NCBI RefSeq assembly: GCF_020421205.1 | Contig: NZ_JAIZZH010000001.1 | Span: 682,001 to 746,000 of the forward strand | DNA length: 64,000 bases | Direction: 5' to 3' | Source of the DNA: Hymenobacter pini | GTDB lineage: Bacteria > Bacteroidota > Bacteroidia > Cytophagales > Hymenobacteraceae | In this document: one piece after another, positions 1-7,636 of the stretch | How positions within the stretch are numbered: the stretch's first letter is position 1 | Layout: the number at the start of each line of letters is the position of its first letter | The notes under the pieces: model-generated | The model's input: only the letters and a program-made list of their open reading frames with translations | Told to the model about the DNA's origin: nothing | Database searches by the model: none | Made by a program: the position numbers and the translations under genes

Positions 1-807
1 GAGGCGCTCTGGTCGCCGGCGCGGCTGCGCAACTGGTCCGATTTTCAGCAGCGCATGCGCCAGCAGTACCGTCGCTACGAGGCCTGGGGCGCCAACTACG
101 CCCGTAGCGCGTTCAACGTGCGCCAGCAGCTCACCCTCAATCCCGCCCAACGTACCACCACCGTGACCCTGCAGATGGACGCCGCCGGCCCGCAAATCCG
201 GTACACCCTGGATGGCTCCGCGCCCACGGCTTCGTCAACGGCCTACACCCAGCCCTTCCCGGTAGCCAATTCGGCCGTTATCAAAGCCGCTTCCTTTGAA
301 GATGGCAAGATGACGGGTAAGGTTACGACGCGGGAGCTGCTCGTACACCAGGCCTTCGCCAAGCCCGTAGCGCTGACCAGCGAACCTAACAAAAGCTACC
401 GCGGCACCGGCCCCTTCACGTTGGTTGACGGCCAAAAAGGCACCACCAACCATACTGATGGCCAGTGGCTGGGCTTCTATGGCACTGACCTGATAGCTAC
501 TCTCGACTTGCAGCAAGCTACCGACATCAGCACCGTGAAGGCCACCTTCCTGCAGGCCGTGGGTTCCGGCATCCGGCTGCCCATCAGCATGGAAGTGGCC
601 GTGTCGACGGACGGACAGACGTACCGGACGGTGTACGCCGCCGTCGCCACTTCAGACACGCGGACAAAGCCCGGCATCAGCGAAGTGCAGGCCGACGTGA
701 AAAAGACCAAGGCCCGGTTTGTTCGCGTCACCGCCAAAAATGCCCAGGCCCCCGGCACCACCAAGCCCGATACCTGGCTGTTCGTGGATGAAATTGCGGT
801 GCAGTAG
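1..807 (+). CDS. Beta-N-acetylhexosaminidase (GH20), C-terminal part
   Basis: The gene enters from the left edge and is open from base 1, so only the last 268 residues are visible. The first residues (EALWSP, then NWSDFQQR) match the end of the GH20 catalytic barrel, where a helix carrying an 'A.WSP...NW..F..R' pattern closes the domain. Residues about 35-120 resemble the chitobiase/hexosaminidase C-terminal domain (YTLDGSAPT). Residues about 125-268 look like an F5/8 type C (discoidin) carbohydrate-binding module. GH20 enzymes remove terminal beta-linked GlcNAc or GalNAc. The stop is 31 bases before the next glycosidase, so the two are probably cotranscribed. The catalytic Asp-Glu pair lies outside the window, so activity cannot be judged. 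Confidence 0.8.
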   Translation, partial: EALWSPARLRNWSDFQQRMRQQYRRYEAWGANYARSAFNVRQQLTLNPAQRTTTVTLQMDAAGPQIRYTLDGSAPTASSTAYTQPFPVANSAVIKAASFEDGKMTGKVTTRELLVHQAFAKPVALTSEPNKSYRGTGPFTLVDGQKGTTNHTDGQWLGFYGTDLIATLDLQQATDISTVKATFLQAVGSGIRLPISMEVAVSTDGQTYRTVYAAVATSDTRTKPGISEVQADVKKTKARFVRVTAKNAQAPGTTKPDTWLFVDEIAVQ

Positions 808-838
808 CGTGGTGTCTGGTTTTGCTGAACTCCGTCGG

Positions 839-3484
839 ATGAAGAAACATCTACTTGCGCTGCTACTGACGTTGGTTGTCTGGCCCCTGGCCGCGCAACA
901 GCACTACGAGCTGAATTCGGGCTGGCTGGCCCAACCCATTGCCAAAGTGCAGGCGGAAGGGCCGCAGCTTTCCCAGCCTGGTTACCCGCTGGCGGGCTGG
1001 CTGCCGGCCGTGGTGCCGGGTACGGTGCTGACTACTCAATTAGCCAACAAGCAGGTGCCCGACCCGTTTTTCGGGATGAATAACCAGCGCATTCCCGACA
1101 TCTACCGTACCGGGCCGGGCTATTATACCTACTGGTTTGTCAAGGATTTTCAGGAAGCGCCGGCCGTCGGCACTGGCCAGGTGTGGCTGCACCTGCGGGG
1201 CGTGAACTACAGCTGTGAGGTATTTCTGAACGGGCAGAAGCTCAACCAACAAACCCACCGCGGCATGTTCCTGCGCCAGAGCTACAACATCACGCCCCGC
1301 TTGGCCCCGGATGGCCGCAACCGCCTGGCCGTGCTGGTATACCCGCCTGACCCCATGGGCAACCCCAACGGCGGCCAAGCCGGCGACGGCACCATTGCCC
1401 GCAGCGTGACCCACCAGTACGTGGCCGGCTGGGACTGGATTCAGCCCATCCGGGACCGGAATACGGGCATCTGGGACAAGGTCACCATCGAAAAAACCGG
1501 CCAGATCAACCTGAAAAACCCGCACATTATCACCCACGTGCCCGGCTTGCGCAAACCCACCGCCCCCCAGCAGCCTGCCTTGCTCGACGTGACGGCCGAA
1601 TTGGAAAACCCGACAGGTAAAAAGGTGACGGGTACGCTCCAGTACACCATTGACGGGCAGACAGTGGCGCAAAAAGTAACCCTACCGGCCCGCTCCACCC
1701 AACTGGTGCGCCTGCCTACGCTTACGCTTCCCAACCCCAAACTGTGGTGGCCGAACGGCTACGGTGCGCAGCCGCTGTATTCCTCGCAGCTGCAGTTTCT
1801 GGTGGGTAGGACCGTGTCGGATGCAGAGGAGGTGACGGTGGGGGTGCGCGAAATCCGGCCCGAGTGGAACGCCCGCACCCAGAGTATGCAGGTGCTGGTG
1901 AACGGGCAGCGCATCTTCATTAAGGGAGGCAACTGGATTATCTCCGATGCTATGCTGCGCTTCTCGGAGGCCCGCTACGATGCCGAAATTCGCTTCCACC
2001 GCGACATGAATCTGAACCTGATTCGGGTGTGGGGCGGGGCGCTGCTGGAACGCCCGGAGTTCTTCCAGGCCTGCGACCAATACGGGCTGCTGGTGATGCA
2101 GGACTTCTGGATGACGGGCGACGCCAATGGCCGCTGGGTGGACCCCTTGAAGCTGGACGACCAGTATGCCCGCCGCCAGTACCCCCAGGACCACCGCCTG
2201 TTCCTGCGCTCCGCCGCCGACCAAGTGAAGCTGGTACGCAACCACGCCTCCCTGGCCATCTGGTGCGGGGGCAACGAAATTACCCCACCCCGCGACATCC
2301 TCGCCGCCCTGCAAGATTCCATTCTGCCCCAACTGGATGGCACGCGCTGGTTTGTGCCCTACTCCAATGCCGACAGCATGTCGATGAACACGCTGGGCGG
2401 GGGCGGCGACGGACCCTACACTATTCAGCCCATCGGCCGATTCTGGAGCCAGCGTACGTACCCGTTCAACTCGGAAGTGGGCTCCGTGGGCGTGGGCGAC
2501 GTGGAGTCGTTGGAGCGGTTTCTGCCGGCCGCCAACCTGGTGCCACCGCAGTTTGTGGGCACCCCGGCCAGGCCCGCTGAGAAGGTTGATTCGGTGTGGG
2601 ACTACCACAAGTACATCGGCTACGAAAACTACCTGCTGCCCTACGGCGCGCCCACCGATGCCCGCGACTTCGGCCGCAAAGCCCAGCTGGTGAATTACGA
2701 GCAGTATCGGGCCCTAATGGAAGGCTTCAGCGCCCATATGTGGGACTGGTACACGGGCAGCATCATCTGGAAAACCCAGAACCCCTGGACGGCCCTGCGC
2801 GGGCAGATGTATGACTACTACCTCGACCCCAATGCCTGCCTCTACGGCCTGCGCACCGGCAGTGAGCCCGTGCACGTGCAGTACAACCCCGTGGATAGCG
2901 TGGTGATGCTGACCAACAACGGCTTCGAGGTGCAGCGCGACCTAATGCTGGTGGTGGATGCCTACGATATGGCGGGCAAAAAGACGGGCATCACCCAGGT
3001 CGTCGTGGAAATCAACCCCTCGATGTCGAAAAAATACCTGCCCATCAACAGCGTGGTACGGCAGCTGGCCCGGGAGAAAGGCCTGTTCCTGTCGTTGCAG
3101 CTCCTGAACCTCAGCAAGCAGCCCGTCAGTCAGAACCTCTATTGGCTGCCCGATAGCAAGGGCGAATATTCCGGCCTGAAAATCATGCCCAAAGCAACCC
3201 CGCAAGTGGTTGCGAAGTCAGTAGGTACAGGCAAGGTGGAAGTGGTGCTGACCAACCCGGCCGGAGCCCCCGTGGCCTTTTTCAACCGCCTGGCCCTCGT
3301 GAATCCCGCCACTCAGAAGCGCATCCTGCCCGTGTTCTATTCTGATAATTACGTGTCGGTGCTGCCGGGGGAGCGGAAAACCGTGTTGCTGGACTACACG
3401 CCCACTGCCGACGTGCCCGCGCCGGTGGTGGCCGTGGAAGGCTGGAATGTGGTGAAGCAGCTGGTGCCTGTGGCCGTCAAGTAA
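839..3484 (+). CDS. Glycoside hydrolase family 2 (beta-mannosidase / exo-beta-glucosaminidase type)
   Basis: An 881-residue secreted enzyme. The start at 839 is chosen because it opens a signal peptide (MKKHLLALLLTLVVWPLAAQ); the frame is open upstream to 719 but that part overlaps the previous gene and looks non-coding. Order of domains: jelly-roll sugar-binding domain (about 40-210), Ig-like domain (about 215-340), TIM barrel (about 345-650), C-terminal beta domains. The likely acid/base is Glu480 in CGGNE and the likely nucleophile Glu546 in FNSEVGS. Known GH2 relatives with this architecture act on beta-mannose or beta-glucosamine ends; I cannot separate the two by eye. Its place between GH20 and GH92 genes favours beta-mannosidase action on an N-glycan core. 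Confidence 0.85.
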   Translation: MKKHLLALLLTLVVWPLAAQQHYELNSGWLAQPIAKVQAEGPQLSQPGYPLAGWLPAVVPGTVLTTQLANKQVPDPFFGMNNQRIPDIYRTGPGYYTYWFVKDFQEAPAVGTGQVWLHLRGVNYSCEVFLNGQKLNQQTHRGMFLRQSYNITPRLAPDGRNRLAVLVYPPDPMGNPNGGQAGDGTIARSVTHQYVAGWDWIQPIRDRNTGIWDKVTIEKTGQINLKNPHIITHVPGLRKPTAPQQPALLDVTAELENPTGKKVTGTLQYTIDGQTVAQKVTLPARSTQLVRLPTLTLPNPKLWWPNGYGAQPLYSSQLQFLVGRTVSDAEEVTVGVREIRPEWNARTQSMQVLVNGQRIFIKGGNWIISDAMLRFSEARYDAEIRFHRDMNLNLIRVWGGALLERPEFFQACDQYGLLVMQDFWMTGDANGRWVDPLKLDDQYARRQYPQDHRLFLRSAADQVKLVRNHASLAIWCGGNEITPPRDILAALQDSILPQLDGTRWFVPYSNADSMSMNTLGGGGDGPYTIQPIGRFWSQRTYPFNSEVGSVGVGDVESLERFLPAANLVPPQFVGTPARPAEKVDSVWDYHKYIGYENYLLPYGAPTDARDFGRKAQLVNYEQYRALMEGFSAHMWDWYTGSIIWKTQNPWTALRGQMYDYYLDPNACLYGLRTGSEPVHVQYNPVDSVVMLTNNGFEVQRDLMLVVDAYDMAGKKTGITQVVVEINPSMSKKYLPINSVVRQLAREKGLFLSLQLLNLSKQPVSQNLYWLPDSKGEYSGLKIMPKATPQVVAKSVGTGKVEVVLTNPAGAPVAFFNRLALVNPATQKRILPVFYSDNYVSVLPGERKTVLLDYTPTADVPAPVVAVEGWNVVKQLVPVAVK

Positions 3485-3508
3485 CTGGCTGTAAGAGGAA
3501 AAAAGAAC

Positions 3509-3604
3509 GTCATTCCGAGCGGAGCCGAGGAATCTCGCGTGCTGATGCAGGAGTTAGTATCTCAACGTCAGCACGCGAGATTTCTCGGCTCCGCTCGGAA
3601 TGAC
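3509..3604. repeat. REPIN-like inverted repeat, GTCATTCC type, doublet (copy A)
   Basis: Arms 3509-3545 and 3568-3604 are 37 nt each and differ at one position; the loop is 22 nt. Each arm is itself a small hairpin (ATTCC...GGAAT) followed by the tail CTCGCGTGCTGA. It fills most of the gap between the GH2 and GH92 genes. Related copies are at 5987, 14434, 20062, 33684 and 42432. Confidence 0.9.
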
Positions 3605-3656
3605 ACTCAAGAAGTTAACCAGTAAGTATTTTTAGCCTACTCCAAAAAGCCCACCC

Positions 3657-5951
3657 ATGCAGCGTTTCCCTCTTTCAACTGCGGTTCTCGCCTGCGTTGC
3701 CGCCACGGTAGCCTGCACCCGCACCCAGCCAGCCAGTACGTCGGCGGTAACAACCAAGGCCCCGGAATCCAGCCTCACGCGCTACGTGGACCCCTATATT
3801 GGCACGGGCGGGCATGGGCACGTATTCCTGGGGGCCAATGTGCCGTTTGGGGCGGTGCAGCTGGGGCCCGTCAACGTAACGGAGGGCTGGGACTGGTGCT
3901 CGGGGTACCATTATTCCGATTCTACCATCGTGGGCTTCGCGCACACTCACCTGAGCGGCACCGGCATCGGCGACCTGGGCGACGTGACGGTAATGCCGAC
4001 TACGGGGCCGGTACGCGTGACGGAAGGCCGGCCGAAAAACCCGGAGCGGGGCCTGCTGTCGTTTTTCTCGCACCAGGAAGAAGAGGCCCGGCCCGGCTAC
4101 TACGCCGTGCGCCTGAAGCGCTACGACATCCGGGCCGAACTGACGGCCACCGAGCGGGTGGGCTTCCACCAGTACACCTTCCCCAAGTCCGAGGCCTCGC
4201 ATTTGGTGTTTGATTTGCAGCAGGGCGTCGGCTGGGATTTGGCCACTGACACCCACATCGAGCAGCTCAACGACAGCACCCTCATCGGCTACCGCAACTC
4301 CAAAGGCTGGGCCGAAGACCAGCGGCTGTACTTCGCGGCCATTGTTTCCAAGACTATCCGCAGCTTTAACAGCGTGCAGGTACTCGATACGCTGGGCAAC
4401 ACCAAGCCCGCCGCCACCGGCAACCGCCTCAAGGGAGTGCTTACCTTCGCCACTCAGGCTGGGGAGCGGGTGAAGCTGAAAGTAGGCATTTCGCCCGTCA
4501 GCGCGGATGGGGCTTTGGCAAACATTCGGGCCGAAATTCCGCACTGGAACTTCGCAAAAGTGGTAACGCAGGCCGATGCCGCCTGGAACCGGGAGCTGCA
4601 GAAGGTGCAGATTCAGGCCGACGAGAACCGCCGCAAAACCTTCTACACGGCCCTCTACCACACCATGATTGCGCCCTCCGTGTTTAACGACCACAACGGC
4701 GACTACCGCGGCACCGACAAGCAGGTGCATCGCAACCCCGGCTTTACCAACCTCACCACGTTTTCGCTCTGGGACACCTACCGGGCCGCGCATCCTCTGT
4801 TCACCATTTTGCAGCCCGAACGGGTCAATGACATGGTGAACTCTATGCTGGCCATTTACCGGCAGCAGGGCAAGTTGCCCGTGTGGCACCTGATGAGCAA
4901 CGAAACCAACTGCATGGTGGGCTACAGCGCCGTGCCTGTGGTGGTGGATGCTTACCTGAAAGGTTTCAAGGGGTTCGATGAAAAGCTGGCCTACGAAGCC
5001 GTAAAGGCCACCGCCATGCGCGACGAGTTCGGGCTTAAAGCGGTGAAGGCCCAGGGCTTCATTCCGGCCAACGCCGAGGTGGAAAGCGTGTCAAAAGGCT
5101 TGGAGTATGCTTTGGCGGATTGGTGTATTGCCCAGATGGCCCTACAACTGGGCAAACAGGCCGATTACGCCTACTTCAGCCAGCGCGCCCGGAACTATCA
5201 GAACTACTTCGACAAGAAAGCCGGTTTCATGCGCGGCCGGGTTTCGCAAACGGAATGGCGCACGCCCTTCGACCCGTTCAAATCGGTGCACATGAAAAGC
5301 GACTTTACCGAGGGCAACGCCTGGCAATACACCTGGCTGGTGCCCCAGGACGTGGAGGGCCTGATTACGCTGCTGGGTGGGGAGCAGCGGTTCAGCCAGA
5401 AGCTGGACTCGCTGTTTCTGGTGCAGGGCAGCATGGGCAAGGAGGCCTCCCCGGATATCTCGGGGCTGATTGGGATGTACGCCCACGGCAACGAGCCGGG
5501 CCACCACATCACCTACCTCTACAGCTACGTGGGCCAGCCCTGGAAAACGGCCGAGAAGGTGCGCTTCATCACCGATAACTTCTACACGGTCCGGCCCGAC
5601 GGCATCATCGGCAATGAGGACGTGGGGCAGATGTCGGCCTGGCACGTATTGTCCACGCTGGGCTTCTACCCGCTGAACCCGGCCAACGGGGCGTACGTGT
5701 TCGGCAGCCCGGCCGTGGAGCGGGCCACATTGCAGTTGGCCGCCGGCAAAACGCTCACTATTGAGGCCAAAAACAACAGCGCGGCCAACAAATACATCCA
5801 GCGCGTAACCCGCAACGGCCGGCCCTACGCCAAATCCTACATCACCCACCAGGACTTAGTGCAGGGCGGTACGCTGGTTTTCGAAATGGGACCACACCCC
5901 AGCCCCACCTGGGGCGTGGCTCCCACCGACCGGCCGAAGTCGGTGCTGTAA
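3657..5951 (+). CDS. GH92 alpha-mannosidase, lipoprotein
   Basis: A 764-residue protein with the full GH92 pattern: YVDPYIGTGGHGH near residue 42, then ANVPFGAVQLGP, the GNEPGHH loop and the IGNEDVGQMSAW motif near residue 655, where conserved acidic residues bind calcium and activate water. GH92 enzymes are calcium-dependent exo-alpha-mannosidases that release mannose from N-glycans or yeast mannan. The N-terminus is a lipoprotein signal (hydrophobic stretch ending in TVAC, Cys20), so the enzyme is probably anchored to a membrane, possibly at the cell surface. It is preceded by a REPIN-like hairpin and followed by a short copy of the same repeat, then by a GH125 gene. Linkage specificity cannot be told from sequence. 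Confidence 0.93.
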   Translation: MQRFPLSTAVLACVAATVACTRTQPASTSAVTTKAPESSLTRYVDPYIGTGGHGHVFLGANVPFGAVQLGPVNVTEGWDWCSGYHYSDSTIVGFAHTHLSGTGIGDLGDVTVMPTTGPVRVTEGRPKNPERGLLSFFSHQEEEARPGYYAVRLKRYDIRAELTATERVGFHQYTFPKSEASHLVFDLQQGVGWDLATDTHIEQLNDSTLIGYRNSKGWAEDQRLYFAAIVSKTIRSFNSVQVLDTLGNTKPAATGNRLKGVLTFATQAGERVKLKVGISPVSADGALANIRAEIPHWNFAKVVTQADAAWNRELQKVQIQADENRRKTFYTALYHTMIAPSVFNDHNGDYRGTDKQVHRNPGFTNLTTFSLWDTYRAAHPLFTILQPERVNDMVNSMLAIYRQQGKLPVWHLMSNETNCMVGYSAVPVVVDAYLKGFKGFDEKLAYEAVKATAMRDEFGLKAVKAQGFIPANAEVESVSKGLEYALADWCIAQMALQLGKQADYAYFSQRARNYQNYFDKKAGFMRGRVSQTEWRTPFDPFKSVHMKSDFTEGNAWQYTWLVPQDVEGLITLLGGEQRFSQKLDSLFLVQGSMGKEASPDISGLIGMYAHGNEPGHHITYLYSYVGQPWKTAEKVRFITDNFYTVRPDGIIGNEDVGQMSAWHVLSTLGFYPLNPANGAYVFGSPAVERATLQLAAGKTLTIEAKNNSAANKYIQRVTRNGRPYAKSYITHQDLVQGGTLVFEMGPHPSPTWGVAPTDRPKSVL

Positions 5952-5986
5952 CAAAAAGTCGAAGTATTCCGCCGAGTGCGTAGAAG

Positions 5987-6020
5987 AACGTCATTCCGAG
6001 CGGAGCCGAGGAATGACGTT
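5987..6020. repeat. Short GTCATTCC-type hairpin (copy B, singlet)
   Basis: Arms AACGTCATTCC (5987-5997) and GGAATGACGTT (6010-6020) around a GAGCGGAGCCGA loop. It is the single-hairpin form of the REPIN-like family. A T-rich stretch follows at once, so it may also act as a terminator between the GH92 and GH125 genes. Confidence 0.8.
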
Positions 6021-6062
6021 TTTGTATTTTTCATACCAGCCTAACCAACTACCATCACCACT

Positions 6063-7481
6063 ATGAACCGCCGCCACTTTCTTCAGGGACTTACGCTGCT
6101 TTCTGGTGGCGCGCTGCTGCACCCAACTTCCTTGCTGGCCATGACCCCGAATTTTCCGGTGGTGCGACCTGCTGAGGCGAAGCGGCGGTTCCGGAGCCGC
6201 GCGGTGGAGGCGGCCATCAGGGAGTTTCAGAAGAAGGTGCCCAATCAGGAACTGGGCTGGCTGTTCGGCAACTGCTTCCCCAGTACCCTGGATACTACTG
6301 TGACCTACGCCCTGCGCGAAGGCCGGCCGGATACCTACGTCATCACCGGCGACATTGATGCCATGTGGCTGCGCGACTCCTCGGCCCAGGTGTGGCCCTA
6401 CTTGCAACTGGTAAATAAGGATGCGGAGCTGCGGCAGCTGGTGGCGGGCGTTATCAACCGCCAAACCCGCTGCATTCTGAAAGACCCCTACGCCAACGCA
6501 TTTTATGGCGACAATACGCGGGTGGGGGAGTGGAAGTCGGACCTGACCGCCATGCAGCCCGGCGTGCACGAGCGGAAATGGGAAATTGACTCGCTGTGTT
6601 ACCCCATCCGGCTGGCCTACCACTACTGGAAAGCCACACATGATACCGGACCCTTCGATGCCACTTGGCAGCAGGCTATCAAGCTGGTGCTGCAGACCTT
6701 CCGGGAGCAGCAGCGCAAAGCAGATTTGGGCCCCTACAAATTCCAGCGCGAAACGGCCAAGGCCACCGATACCCAGCCCATGAACGGCTACGGCTACCCC
6801 GTGCGCCCGGTGGGCCTGATCTGCTCGGCCTTCCGGCCCAGCGACGACGCCACGCTCTATTCCTTCCTGGTGCCCAGCAACTTCTTCGCCGTCACCAGCC
6901 TGCGCCAGGCCGCCGAGATGCTCACCCAATTGGCCCAGGATACCGCTACGGCCCAGCAGCTCACCGCCCTGGCCGACGAGGTAGAAGCCGCCCTGCGCCA
7001 GTACGCTATTGTCGACCACCCAAAACACGGCCGCATCTATGCCTATGAGGTAGATGGTTTCGGGAGTCAGGTGCTGATGGACGATGCCAACGTGCCCAGC
7101 CTACTGGCTCTGCCGTACCTGGGCGCAGTACCCGCTTCTGACCCTATATATCAGAACACACGCCGGTTTTTGCTGTCCGAAAACAACCCGTTCTTTTTCA
7201 AAGGCAAAGCCGCCGAAGGCATTGGCGGCCCCCACGTGGGGCAGGATATGATTTGGCCCATTGCCATTACCATGCGCGGCCTCACCAGCCTGCAGGACGA
7301 CGAAATCCGAAGCTGCGTGCAGAGCCTGCGTGCCACCCACGCCGGTACCGGCTACATGCACGAAGCCTTCCACAAGGACGACGCCAGCAAATTCACGCGG
7401 GCCTGGTTTGCCTGGGCCAACACGCTGTTTGGGGAATTTCTGTGGAAAGTATACCGGGAAAAGCCGGCGTTGTTAGTGTAG
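6063..7481 (+). CDS. GH125 exo-alpha-1,6-mannosidase
   Basis: A 472-residue protein of family GH125 (formerly DUF1237). The block GDIDAMWLRDSSAQVWPY near residue 97 is typical; its Asp residues hold the conserved acidic position of this inverting family. A second conserved block is GGPHVGQDMIWPI near residue 388. The N-terminus has a twin-arginine-like start (NRRHFLQG) before a hydrophobic stretch, so export by Tat or Sec is likely. GH125 enzymes remove alpha-1,6-mannose, complementing GH92. With the neighbouring GH20, GH2 and GH92 genes it completes a set able to take an N-glycan down sugar by sugar. A terminator hairpin follows at 7583. Confidence 0.93.
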   Translation: MNRRHFLQGLTLLSGGALLHPTSLLAMTPNFPVVRPAEAKRRFRSRAVEAAIREFQKKVPNQELGWLFGNCFPSTLDTTVTYALREGRPDTYVITGDIDAMWLRDSSAQVWPYLQLVNKDAELRQLVAGVINRQTRCILKDPYANAFYGDNTRVGEWKSDLTAMQPGVHERKWEIDSLCYPIRLAYHYWKATHDTGPFDATWQQAIKLVLQTFREQQRKADLGPYKFQRETAKATDTQPMNGYGYPVRPVGLICSAFRPSDDATLYSFLVPSNFFAVTSLRQAAEMLTQLAQDTATAQQLTALADEVEAALRQYAIVDHPKHGRIYAYEVDGFGSQVLMDDANVPSLLALPYLGAVPASDPIYQNTRRFLLSENNPFFFKGKAAEGIGGPHVGQDMIWPIAITMRGLTSLQDDEIRSCVQSLRATHAGTGYMHEAFHKDDASKFTRAWFAWANTLFGEFLWKVYREKPALLV

Positions 7482-7582
7482 TTGAATACACTGGCGTGCA
7501 CGAAAGCCGGACTATGCTGGATGAAATTACCTCGTAGGTTTTTCTCAGCGGAATTCCACACCAACTCCAATAGCGTAAATGG

Positions 7583-7612
7583 AAAAAGCCCCGGCACAAA
7601 ACCGGGGCTTTT
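7583..7612. terminator. Bidirectional terminator
   Basis: Hairpin AAAAAGCCCCGG / CCGGGGCTTTT with a short loop and T-rich ends on both strands, between the convergent GH125 gene and the FG-GAP protein gene. Confidence 0.85.
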
Positions 7613-7636
7613 CTCATAGCATGAGTTCAGACTAAC

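Noticed and set aside
719..838. Upstream extension of the GH2 frame
   Set aside because: It overlaps the GH20 gene, is Pro-rich without homology, and the signal peptide begins at 839.
3509..3604. CRISPR-like repeat
   Set aside because: Two inverted copies around one loop, no regular direct repeats with spacers and no cas genes in the window.
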